From Roseicyclus salinarum (GTDB lineage Bacteria > Pseudomonadota > Alphaproteobacteria > Rhodobacterales > Rhodobacteraceae): a stretch of 64,000 bases of DNA. Under the pieces are notes generated by a model. That model worked only from the letters and a program-made list of their open reading frames with translations. It was not told the origin of the DNA and searched no databases. The position numbers were made by a program, and so were the translations under genes. The stretch covers positions 1-64,000 of the forward strand of contig NZ_JARRSA010000006.1 of NCBI RefSeq assembly GCF_029624655.1, read 5' to 3'. Position 1 is the stretch's first letter; the number at the start of each line of letters is the position of its first letter. Below are positions 54,641 through 61,711 of the stretch, in pieces.

Positions 54641-55162
54641 ATGAACGTCCTGACGAGCAGCCTGATCGCCCTGACCCTTGCCACACCGGTGGGTGCCGAT
54701 CCCCTCGTCGAGGGGCACGTCTCACCCTACGAGCCACGAATGATCCTCGACACGATGGAAGAACTGAACCTCTGGATTGACGCCTATACCGACCTGCCGC
54801 GATCGGACGTGCCGCTGGCCCGCGTCGAGTTGGTCGAGCCGGGTGTCATCATCCACTACGAAGGGCAGACGATGCAGATCGACGAGACCGTGCGGGGCGT
54901 CTACGACGCGGATACCGCCACGATCTTCCTCGTGCGGCAATGGTACGGCGAAACCGCCTTCGACCGCAGCGTGCTGCTGCACGAGATGGTGCATCACCGC
55001 CAGGTGAGCGCGCAGCACTGGTACTGCCCGCAGGCGATGGAATGGGATGCCTACCTGATCCAGGAGGACTACCTGAACGCCCACGGCGAGACGGGAGACT
55101 TCAACTGGGCGTGGGTGCTGCTCGCGTCGAGCTGCGCGGTCCGCGACCACCACCCCGACTGA
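54641..55162 (+). CDS. Secreted HExxH-motif protein (putative zinc metallopeptidase)
   Basis: 173 aa. An N-terminal signal peptide (MNVLTSSLIALTLATPVGA) is followed by a short domain containing LLHEMVHHRQ, with the zinc motif HEMVH at 114-118 and a possible third ligand E134 in AMEWDAYLIQ. Two or three cysteines could form disulfides (C129, C165). This is the pattern of small uncharacterised DUF-type zinc proteins; peptidase activity is inferred from the motif alone. GGGAG precedes the ATG at 54641. It is divergent from the BTAD regulator, which may control it. Confidence 0.8.
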   Translation: MNVLTSSLIALTLATPVGADPLVEGHVSPYEPRMILDTMEELNLWIDAYTDLPRSDVPLARVELVEPGVIIHYEGQTMQIDETVRGVYDADTATIFLVRQWYGETAFDRSVLLHEMVHHRQVSAQHWYCPQAMEWDAYLIQEDYLNAHGETGDFNWAWVLLASSCAVRDHHPD

Positions 55163-55163
55163 G

Positions 55164-56246
55164 CTAGAGGCCGAGCCCCCGCCGCCACGCGGCGAAACGC
55201 TCGGTCAATTCCGGCCCGTGCTCGACCCAGAAGTCGGGATCGAGCACCAGCGCCCCCTCTATGCGGTCCTCGCGCGAGGGAATGTGCGGCAGGACGGGCG
55301 CACCCGTATGAAACCACGGCTCGCCCGCCGCGATGATGTCGAGCGCCGATTTCCGCATCGGGCCGTAGGGTATCCACCGCGCTTGCGCCGCCTGCTGCTC
55401 GGGCTCGGCCACGTGGCGCAGGAAGTCGAGCGCCGCCGCCTCGTTGGGCGCGCCTGCGACGATCACGAACCATTCCTCGTCGAGGATCTGCCCCGCATAG
55501 ATCGTACCGATCCGGTCCTCCCCCGCAAGCTCGGCAGCTGCCACCCGGCCGCTATAGGCAGTCGCCATCGCCACCTCACCCGAGCGCAGAAGGTCGACAG
55601 GTTCCTCGCCTGACGACCAGAGCCTCAGATCGGCCGCGATGCGGTTGAGCACCCCGAACGCCCGGTCCCGTCCCTCATCTGTAGCGAGCAGTTCGTACAC
55701 CTCGCTGGCGGCCACCCCATCGGCCATGAGCGCCATCTCGAGGTTGGCCTGCGGAAAGGCGGCAATTGCCCGTCGCCCGGGAAACGCCTCGGTGTCGAAA
55801 AAGTCGGCGAGCGTTTCAGGCGCCTCGTTCGGAAACGCGTTGTTGTCGTAGGCCGTGACCCACGACCAGATGATGTTGGGCCCGACGCATTCGTTCGGCC
55901 GCGGGATGACGAGATCGTCTTGCATCCCGGTGGGAAAGAAGTCGTCCGGCAAACGCAGGAACAGGCCTTCCTCGCAGCCCGCGCGCGCGTCATGAGCGAG
56001 CACGTCCACCACGTCCCAGGCGATCGCGCCGCTCGCGACCTGCTCGCGGATTTCTTCGAGACCGCCACGGTACTCGATCCATTCGATCCCCGGAGTGAAA
56101 CCGGGAGAATAGGCGTTTTCCTGGCTTTCCTGATAGATCCCGCCCCAAGTGACCACGGTCAGATCGTCCGCGGAGACCGATACGGGAGCCAGTATGGCGC
56201 ACAAGATCGCGCATTCACGGCGCAACTTTGACCTGTTCCAGATCAT
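55164..56246 (-). CDS. Periplasmic substrate-binding protein (PotD/spermidine-putrescine-like)
   Basis: 360 aa. A signal peptide (ECAILCAILAPVSVSA) precedes LTVVTWGGIYQESQENAY, the canonical opening of polyamine/iron-type ABC binding proteins. VDVLAHDARAGCEEGL, GVPNIIWS-like VGPNIIWSWVTAYDN and FPGRRAIAAFPQANLEMAL follow the family. No permease or ATPase gene is beside it, so it is an orphan or its partners lie elsewhere. The ATG at 56246 has only a weak ribosome site. Its stop is one base past the stop of the convergent HExxH gene. Confidence 0.85.
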   Translation of the reverse strand: MIWNRSKLRRECAILCAILAPVSVSADDLTVVTWGGIYQESQENAYSPGFTPGIEWIEYRGGLEEIREQVASGAIAWDVVDVLAHDARAGCEEGLFLRLPDDFFPTGMQDDLVIPRPNECVGPNIIWSWVTAYDNNAFPNEAPETLADFFDTEAFPGRRAIAAFPQANLEMALMADGVAASEVYELLATDEGRDRAFGVLNRIAADLRLWSSGEEPVDLLRSGEVAMATAYSGRVAAAELAGEDRIGTIYAGQILDEEWFVIVAGAPNEAAALDFLRHVAEPEQQAAQARWIPYGPMRKSALDIIAAGEPWFHTGAPVLPHIPSREDRIEGALVLDPDFWVEHGPELTERFAAWRRGLGL

Positions 56247-56674
56247 CCCTCGAGCGTAAGCGCCGCGAGGTGTTTTGATCAACCGACAAGTAGCTCTCAC
56301 AATGGGTTTATGTCTTCTCTGCGCCGATCGGGTAGAAACGGGGCTCGCCGCGCATGCACACTCCCAATCGCGTACCGAGTCCGCTTCGGGCCGGGATTGA
56401 AGCCGAGCCTCCGAAAACACGCGTATGCCGCTTGCAGCGCCGCCACATGGCCGCTTGTCTTTCCTTCCGTCGAGGGCCCGCAGCGATTTCGCGCGCGCAG
56501 ATGGACGCGCGCGCCGCGATCGGCCCACACCTGCCGTCAGGAGTCTCGGGCTTGCTGCAACGCGGATTCACCGAAGCGGAAGTTCGTTCGTCCCGCCGCG
56601 ATCTCCGCCGGTCAACGTGGCCGGAGCGCACAGTGAGGACCTTGACTTCAGAGACTCTTTTCCGGCCCGCGAGA
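56247..56674. other. 428-bp region, no gene recognised
   Basis: It follows the start of the binding-protein gene and precedes the stop of the SnoaL-zinc-ribbon gene on the same strand. The first about 80 bases are AT-richer and may hold the binding-protein promoter. Frames open on both strands here are short or repetitive and look like shadow reading frames. Confidence 0.4.
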
Positions 56675-57544
56675 TTACCAGTAGGGTGCAGCTGCGGGCA
56701 ATTGTGCGCCGCAGTGACATTTGCGTTCGGCATCCGGACTACGAGTCATTTTCCCGCACGCATCGCAGCGAACCATGTAGGGATTGATGCGCTCCTTGAC
56801 CCAAACCGACGTATATCCGTGCTGCGCGAGGGTTCCGTCGTACATCTTCTTCTGGATCTCGGAATGGGTGCCCGTCCGCATAAGCTGCCGCGGCGAGTCT
56901 GTGTCTTCCCATGCAGAGATGGTTACCATCCTGTTCCCGATCGTTGCCGTCGTCGCCCCGATGAATCCGTCGATTCCAAGCATTTCAATGAGAGTGGCGC
57001 GCGATCCTTCCCGCACAGCCTGCTTGCCGTCATCGTCCCGAGCTTCAAGATAGGTGATCGAAAACGCGCCCGGTTCTTGGGTCTTGCCGCTCTGCACCAT
57101 GGTCGAGGTGCCGAACCGGAACGGCCCGATCTGCGATGGCTGGACGACAATGTCGAGGCCAAGCTGACGCGGGACCACGCCAGGATCGAAATAGCCGGTG
57201 ACCGAAGTAATCAGGCCCTCTTCGTCGAAAGTGAAGAAATCCGCGCCGTCGAGTTCGATCTGCTTTCCTGTCGGCGGCAATCCGTTGAACGAGCCCAGGT
57301 TCGTGCCCCGCATGATCCACTGAGCTGAGGCGCCGTCGTCGGAATGCGAGGCGATCTCGAAACTCAGGTCGGGAAAGACGCTCCACAGGCCGGTTACGTA
57401 GCCCCGGAGCGCCTCGCCCGAAATCGGCCCTCCGGTTGAGGGGTCCTCGTAGGTCCCATCGCGGGCGAGCTTCGCGAGGATCGCGTTGAAGTCTCGGGAA
57501 ATCCACGCGTTGAAATAGGCCTCGGCGCTGGCTTTCTGTGTCAT
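56675..57544 (-). CDS. SnoaL-like (NTF2-fold) protein with C-terminal zinc ribbon
   Basis: 289 aa. Residues 1-135 are a SnoaL-like polyketide-cyclase domain (AYFNAWISRDFNAILAKLA, GYVTGLWSVFPDLSFEI, GLPPTGKQIEL). The middle (about 140-250) resembles an antibiotic-monooxygenase-like dimeric barrel (SITYLEARDDDGKQAV, TISAWEDTDSPRQLMRTG). The end has a zinc-ribbon-like set: C260, C263, C276, C278 (CDACGK, KCHCG). GGAGGGG sits just before the ATG at 57544. No function is proposed beyond small-molecule enzyme or binding. Confidence 0.75.
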   Translation of the reverse strand: MTQKASAEAYFNAWISRDFNAILAKLARDGTYEDPSTGGPISGEALRGYVTGLWSVFPDLSFEIASHSDDGASAQWIMRGTNLGSFNGLPPTGKQIELDGADFFTFDEEGLITSVTGYFDPGVVPRQLGLDIVVQPSQIGPFRFGTSTMVQSGKTQEPGAFSITYLEARDDDGKQAVREGSRATLIEMLGIDGFIGATTATIGNRMVTISAWEDTDSPRQLMRTGTHSEIQKKMYDGTLAQHGYTSVWVKERINPYMVRCDACGKMTRSPDAERKCHCGAQLPAAAPYW

Positions 57545-58256
57545 TATCCCCTCCGGGTTTGCCACGGTCATGAATGCTCGATGATTCCCACGGACCCGGC
57601 GTATGTTGAAAACTCGCATAAGAGGGGCCGGGTCCAAAGCACTTTCCCGCCGGTCCTCGAGCGCTTCGTCAAGACTTCTGAACAAGTCCCGGTTGGCGGA
57701 CTTTGCCTCAGGAAGGCCGGCTACCAGATCACGGTCGAGAAGGTCGAGGGCGGCAAGCCGACCCGCTACCGGATTTTTGCAGAACCGCCGCCCGCCGAAG
57801 GTGACGCCGCGTCCAGCAGATGATCGACCTTGCCTTCCTCGCGCCGGACATCATTCGGGACGTGCTGGATGGAAAGCAGCCGGCGGGCTTCACCTCGGAC
57901 TGGTGTGTCCGGCATGAGATTCCCTCCGACTGGGCCGAGCAGCGGTCGCTAATCGCGTCTCTCTGATCCCTGCACACCCACACCTCGTATCGCGGAAATG
58001 CCCTGCGCAGACTTCGGGCTGTTGAGGGCGCAAAACTGGGCGACTTCCATGTCTGCCCATATCCTGCACGACGGCAAACCGCGGAAACCAAGGCACTATC
58101 TGCACAGTACCGAGTACCGTCTCGATTTGCGGAAGTGACTGGCTGGGGTGGTAAGATTTTCTACTAATGGCTTGATATATAAAGAGTTTATTTCAAACCG
58201 AAGGATATGGTGTCAAGCAAAATCGGAGGGAAGAAAGTCATGTGTGCCACTGAGGC
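57545..58256. other. 712-bp region with recombinase relic and AT-rich stretch
   Basis: It contains an open frame at 57581-57823 (plus) of unrecognised sequence, the recombinase tail at 57820-57966, and a stretch at about 58139-58230 that is much more AT-rich than the surroundings (GATTTTCTACTAATGG, GATATATAAAGAG). Together these mark a probable insertion or deletion boundary. Nothing else is recognised. Confidence 0.5.
57820..57966 (+). pseudogene. C-terminal fragment of a serine recombinase
   Basis: 48 codons (57820-57966) encode MIDLAFLAPDIIRDVLDGKQ and PSDWAEQRSLIASL, matching the extreme C-terminus of large serine recombinases of Rhodobacteraceae (LAFLAPDI-x-x-x-LDGRQP ... WAEQR). The catalytic N-terminal domain and zinc domain are absent; upstream codons in this frame meet a TGA at 57802-57804. 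The ATG overlaps the stop of the unassigned frame at 57581. It is a remnant of a mobile element. Confidence 0.75.
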
Positions 58257-59042
58257 TCAGAGGCCCGGCGTCGCTCCGCCATCGACCGTCAACGCAATCC
58301 CCTGGATATGGCGAGTCTTGGGAGAGCAGAGAAAGGCGACGGTCTCGGATACGTCCGACGGGCGGCCGATGCGGCGCAGACCCGCCTCCAGGCTCTTTCT
58401 CGCACGAACCTCTTCCAAAGGTATTCCCTCTGCTTCCGCTTCCTGCTCGATAAGCTGTTCCATCCGGTCGGTCTCGGTCATTCCCGGATGGACGATATTG
58501 ACGTTCACGTCGTCCTTCACGCCCTGTTTTGAAAGCGCCTTGGTGAAGTGCGCCAGCGCTGCGTTCACGGCGCCACCCACCATGAAGCCAGGCGCTGGCG
58601 TATGAGCCGCCGCCCCGCCGATATTGATCACCGTCCCCTTCGCCGCGACGAGCGCTGGCCAAAGGCAACGCGTCAGCCGCACGGCACCGTGAAACTTGAG
58701 CGCGAAGCCCTCGATCCAATCCTGGTCGGGCTGGTCCGGAAAGACGCCTGCCCGGGTCGCGCCCGCGACGTTCACGAGGATGTCGAGGCCGCCAAGCTTC
58801 TCCAAGGCCCGAGATGCGGCGGCCTCGCATCCTGCAAATGTCGAGAGGTCCGCCGCGATGACGTGAACTTTGCCACCCGCGCGGGCAACTTCGTCCGCTA
58901 CCCTTTCGAGGTCTTTCTCAGATCGCGCGACAAGCGCAACCTCGGCCCCATCTGCGGCCAGACGCATCGCGATGGCCCTGCCGATTCCCTTGCTGGCTCC
59001 GGTCACGAGGGCTTTCCGCCCCGACAGTTCAGGCTTTGCCAT
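58257..59042 (-). CDS. Short-chain dehydrogenase/reductase fold protein lacking the catalytic triad
   Basis: 261 aa, normal SDR length. The cofactor motif TGASKGIG (14-21) and NVAG (91-94) are intact, and the C-terminal ending VDGGATPGL is typical. Aligned to FabG-like SDRs, the catalytic Ser, Tyr and Lys positions read G143, G156 and N160 (INIGG, VGGAVN). Such SDRs may be dead as reductases or use another mechanism. It is coupled by a 14-bp overlap to the IclR gene upstream (59029-59042), divergent from the transporter operon. Confidence 0.9.
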   Translation of the reverse strand: MAKPELSGRKALVTGASKGIGRAIAMRLAADGAEVALVARSEKDLERVADEVARAGGKVHVIAADLSTFAGCEAAASRALEKLGGLDILVNVAGATRAGVFPDQPDQDWIEGFALKFHGAVRLTRCLWPALVAAKGTVINIGGAAAHTPAPGFMVGGAVNAALAHFTKALSKQGVKDDVNVNIVHPGMTETDRMEQLIEQEAEAEGIPLEEVRARKSLEAGLRRIGRPSDVSETVAFLCSPKTRHIQGIALTVDGGATPGL

Positions 59043-59880
59043 GCGACTTGCTCCGTGCCTTCGTTGTGCTCGTGGCGTCCGATGCCACCTCCTCGGTGCG
59101 AAAGCCGAATTGCTCCGACAGCTCGGCGGCGATGGAGCGTGTTATCGAAGTGTATTCGGCCATGTCGGTCAGCGACATGCGCCAGACGGGGCCCGAGAAG
59201 CCGATCGCGCCCACCACCTTGCCAGAGAAATCGCGCACCGTCGCCGCCATGCAGCGGACCTCGGCGTTGAACTCGCAATCGTCGAACGCGATGCCGTCGC
59301 GCCGCGCCTTCTCGACCTGCAGCCGAAGCTCCTGCGCGTCCTTCAGCGTGCTCGGCGTGTAGGGCGCGAAATCGACGTCGCGGGTGTATTCGTCATAGGC
59401 GTCCGGCTCGAGCCCCGAAAGCAGCGCCTTGCCGATGGCGGTGCAGTAGACGGGTCTGAGCGTGCCTGCGCGTTCGTTTATCTGCAGCGCGTTGGGCCCT
59501 GCGTGCCGGACGAGAATGAGGGCCTTGCGGCGCTCCCAAATGGCGTAATGGCTGGCCTCGCCCGTCGCCTCGGCGAGTTTCTCCAGATAGGGGGTCGCCG
59601 TCGCGCAGATCTCGGCCTCGTCGAGGCAGGCCGAGGCCAGCTGAAAGATGCCGCGCCCTATCCGGTAGCGCTTGTCGTCCGGCCCCGTGCGCAGATAGCC
59701 GAGCGATACGAGCGTGCGCGTCACGTGGTAGAGGGTGCTGGTATGCAGGCCCAGTTCGCGGCTGAGCTCCGAAAGTGTGATTCCGCTCCGGTGGCGCGCG
59801 ACCTCCTCGAGAACCGAAAAGGCCCGTTCGAGCGATTGTATGCGGCCATCGCGGCGGTCTTCGCTGGCTTCGTCGGTCAC
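59029..59880 (-). CDS. IclR-family transcriptional regulator
   Basis: 283 aa. The winged helix (RAFSVLEEVARHRSGITLS, GLHTSTLYHVTRTLVSLGYL) and an effector domain of the IclR type (YCTAIGKALLSGL, EVRCMAATVRDFSGKVVGAIGFSGPV) are clear. The GTG at 59880 follows AGGAGA at five bases and is preferred to an ATG at 59982. It is divergent from the tct operon and overlaps the SDR gene, so it probably controls both. The effector is likely a substrate of the transporter. Confidence 0.92.
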   Translation of the reverse strand: MTDEASEDRRDGRIQSLERAFSVLEEVARHRSGITLSELSRELGLHTSTLYHVTRTLVSLGYLRTGPDDKRYRIGRGIFQLASACLDEAEICATATPYLEKLAEATGEASHYAIWERRKALILVRHAGPNALQINERAGTLRPVYCTAIGKALLSGLEPDAYDEYTRDVDFAPYTPSTLKDAQELRLQVEKARRDGIAFDDCEFNAEVRCMAATVRDFSGKVVGAIGFSGPVWRMSLTDMAEYTSITRSIAAELSEQFGFRTEEVASDATSTTKARSKSHGKA

Positions 59881-60025
59881 GGCGTCTCCTTTTCTCTCTG
59901 GGAAATTTGTAATCTGCTCAGCGAGAAAATCAACTCTCTCTTCAGGTCTCGATCGTTCGCCGCGAGGGAGGGGAGTCGGCATCTGCCGAGTTTTGACTTG
60001 GGAATCGGCCTATCAATTTCGTTTT

Positions 60026-60042
60026 TTCTCTACAGAAGAGAA
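60026..60042. promoter_or_regulatory. Candidate IclR operator before tctC
   Basis: TTCTCT (60026-60031) and AGAGAA (60037-60042) are inverted around five bases, about 100 bases before the tctC start. Similar half-sites (GAGAAAATCAACTCTC near 59920) lie closer to the regulator gene. IclR proteins bind short dyads in such positions, so this is a possible operator. Confidence 0.4.
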
Positions 60043-60140
60043 TAGAGACGGGACTATGGGAAAGATGTTGACAGCCGTTCCGGCGTCGCCATAGCTTCCA
60101 TTCAGCGGCAGGAGGAACCGCACCGACAAGGGAGGAAGAC

Positions 60141-61124
60141 ATGATTTCCAAGACAGGAATGCGCGCCGGATTCGCAGCCATGCTGATGGCCTCTGGTGCC
60201 CTGGTGGCAGGCCCGGCCGCTGCGCAGGACTGGCCCGAGCGGCCCGTCACGCTGATCGTGCCATGGGGCGCGGGTGGTGGCACTGACACCGTCGCGCGGA
60301 CGCTCGCCGCCGCGATGGAGGAGCCGCTTGGCCAGCCCGTGAACGTGGTAAACCGCACGGGCGGCTCGGGAATCGTCGGTCACACGGCGATGGCTTCGGC
60401 GGATCCCGACGGCTACACGATCGGCACGATCAACGTCGATCTCAGCCAGCTCGTCTGCCAGGGCCTCACGGATCTCACGGCCGAGCGCTTCACCCATATC
60501 GCGCTGATCAACACCGAGCCGGCCGCCGTTTCGGTCAGCGCCGAGTCCGAGTTCGAAACGCTTGAGGAGGCGCTCGACGCCATTCGCGAGAACCCCGCCG
60601 GGACGTTCACCGCGTCGGGCTCCGGCACGGGCTCGATCTATCATCTCGCGTGGGCGGGCCTGATGGTCGCGGCCGGTATCGATCCGAACAAGGTAACGTG
60701 GGTGCCCTCCGAGGGCGGCGGCCCGTCGCTTCAGGACGCGGCCTCGGGCGCCATCGACTTCGTGACGCCGCCGCTTTCCACGGCAGCGCCGCTGGTCGAG
60801 GCGGGGCGGATCAAGCCGCTGGCCACCATGGGCGCCGAGCGCTTCGCGGGGCTGCCGGACGTGCCGACGGTCGAGGAGGCGATCGGCGTCGACTGGACGT
60901 CTCAGACCTGGCGCATGATCGGCGCGCCCGAGGGCCTGCCCGACGACATCCGCGACGAGCTGACCTCGGCCGTCCGCACCGCCTTCGACAGCGAGATGTT
61001 CACGAATTTCATGAACGAGCGCGGCTTCGCCATGACGTGGATGGACCCCGCCGAGGCGCATGCGTTCCATGCCTCCGAGGACCAGGCGATCTGCGAAGTC
61101 ATGGAAGCGGCAGGGATGCTCTGA
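60141..61124 (+). CDS. tctC: Tripartite tricarboxylate transporter substrate-binding protein (TctC/Bug)
   Basis: 327 aa. A signal peptide (MISKTGMRAGFAAMLMASG, ending AAAQD) precedes WPERPVTLIVPWGAGGGTD, the typical Bug/TctC opening. YGSG-like TASGSGTGSIYHLAWAG and GAIDFVTPPL are family segments. A near-consensus GGGAGGAAGAC precedes the ATG. It captures a carboxylate in the periplasm for TctAB. It is first in the operon, followed by a strong hairpin before tctB. Confidence 0.93.
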   Translation: MISKTGMRAGFAAMLMASGALVAGPAAAQDWPERPVTLIVPWGAGGGTDTVARTLAAAMEEPLGQPVNVVNRTGGSGIVGHTAMASADPDGYTIGTINVDLSQLVCQGLTDLTAERFTHIALINTEPAAVSVSAESEFETLEEALDAIRENPAGTFTASGSGTGSIYHLAWAGLMVAAGIDPNKVTWVPSEGGGPSLQDAASGAIDFVTPPLSTAAPLVEAGRIKPLATMGAERFAGLPDVPTVEEAIGVDWTSQTWRMIGAPEGLPDDIRDELTSAVRTAFDSEMFTNFMNERGFAMTWMDPAEAHAFHASEDQAICEVMEAAGML

Positions 61125-61143
61125 GGATATCCTCTCCCGACTG

Positions 61144-61170
61144 GCCGGGCGCCTCGGCGCCCGGCTTTTT
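61144..61170 (+). terminator. Intrinsic terminator/attenuator between tctC and tctB
   Basis: GCCGGGCGCC (61144-61153) and GGCGCCCGGC (61156-61165) pair perfectly over ten bases around TC and are followed by five T (61166-61170). It starts 19 bases after the tctC stop. Partial readthrough would give more binding protein than membrane components. Confidence 0.8.
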
Positions 61171-61227
61171 CGACGCCGGCGGATGCCCTGCTTCATCCGT
61201 CTCGACCCGCCACCCGGAGCCCATGCC

Positions 61228-61707
61228 ATGAAGTTCAACGACGCCATTCCCGGCGCGCTGTTTCTCGCCATCGCTATCTTCGCCTTCATCCACGCGGGCA
61301 GTTTCATGCGCTTTCCCGGCGTGCCCTACGGACCCGATCTCTTTCCGCGGATCATCGCGGTGATGATGGGCGGCGGCGGCCTCATCCTGATCGTTCAGGG
61401 CCTGCGCAGCGCAAACCGCGCGCCGTGGCTCGAACTGGCCGGATGGGCGAGGGCGTGGCGCAGCTACGGCATCTTCTTCGCGGTCGTGGCGGCGGTCCTT
61501 TTCTACGTCTTCCTGTCCGGCACGCTCGGCTTCCTGCTGACTGGTTTTCTCATGTTGACGGGCCTCTTTCTCGTCACGCGGGGGCTTTCGACGATCCTGT
61601 CGAGCGTCGCGCTCGCGCTCGGGGTCACCGTGCTCATTCATTTCGTCTTCGCCGAGGCGTTGCGGGTACCGCTGCCCTTCGGACTGATCGAACGCTGGCT
61701 GGTCTAA
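61228..61707 (+). CDS. tctB: Tripartite tricarboxylate transporter small membrane subunit TctB
   Basis: 159 aa with four probable membrane helices (ALFLAIAIFAFIHAG; IIAVMMGGGGLILIVQGL; YGIFFAVVAAVLFYVFLSG; ILSSVALALGVTVLIHFVF), the length and topology of TctB. GPDLFPRIIA after the first helix is a family feature. GGAG lies eight bases before the ATG at 61228. TctA follows after a four-base gap. Confidence 0.9.
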   Translation: MKFNDAIPGALFLAIAIFAFIHAGSFMRFPGVPYGPDLFPRIIAVMMGGGGLILIVQGLRSANRAPWLELAGWARAWRSYGIFFAVVAAVLFYVFLSGTLGFLLTGFLMLTGLFLVTRGLSTILSSVALALGVTVLIHFVFAEALRVPLPFGLIERWLV

Positions 61708-61711
61708 GCTG

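Noticed and set aside
57581-57823. 80-codon plus-strand frame before the recombinase tail
   Set aside because: The segment around GGKPTRYRIFAEPPPAEG looks somewhat protein-like, but there is no ribosome site or recognisable family, so it was not called a gene.
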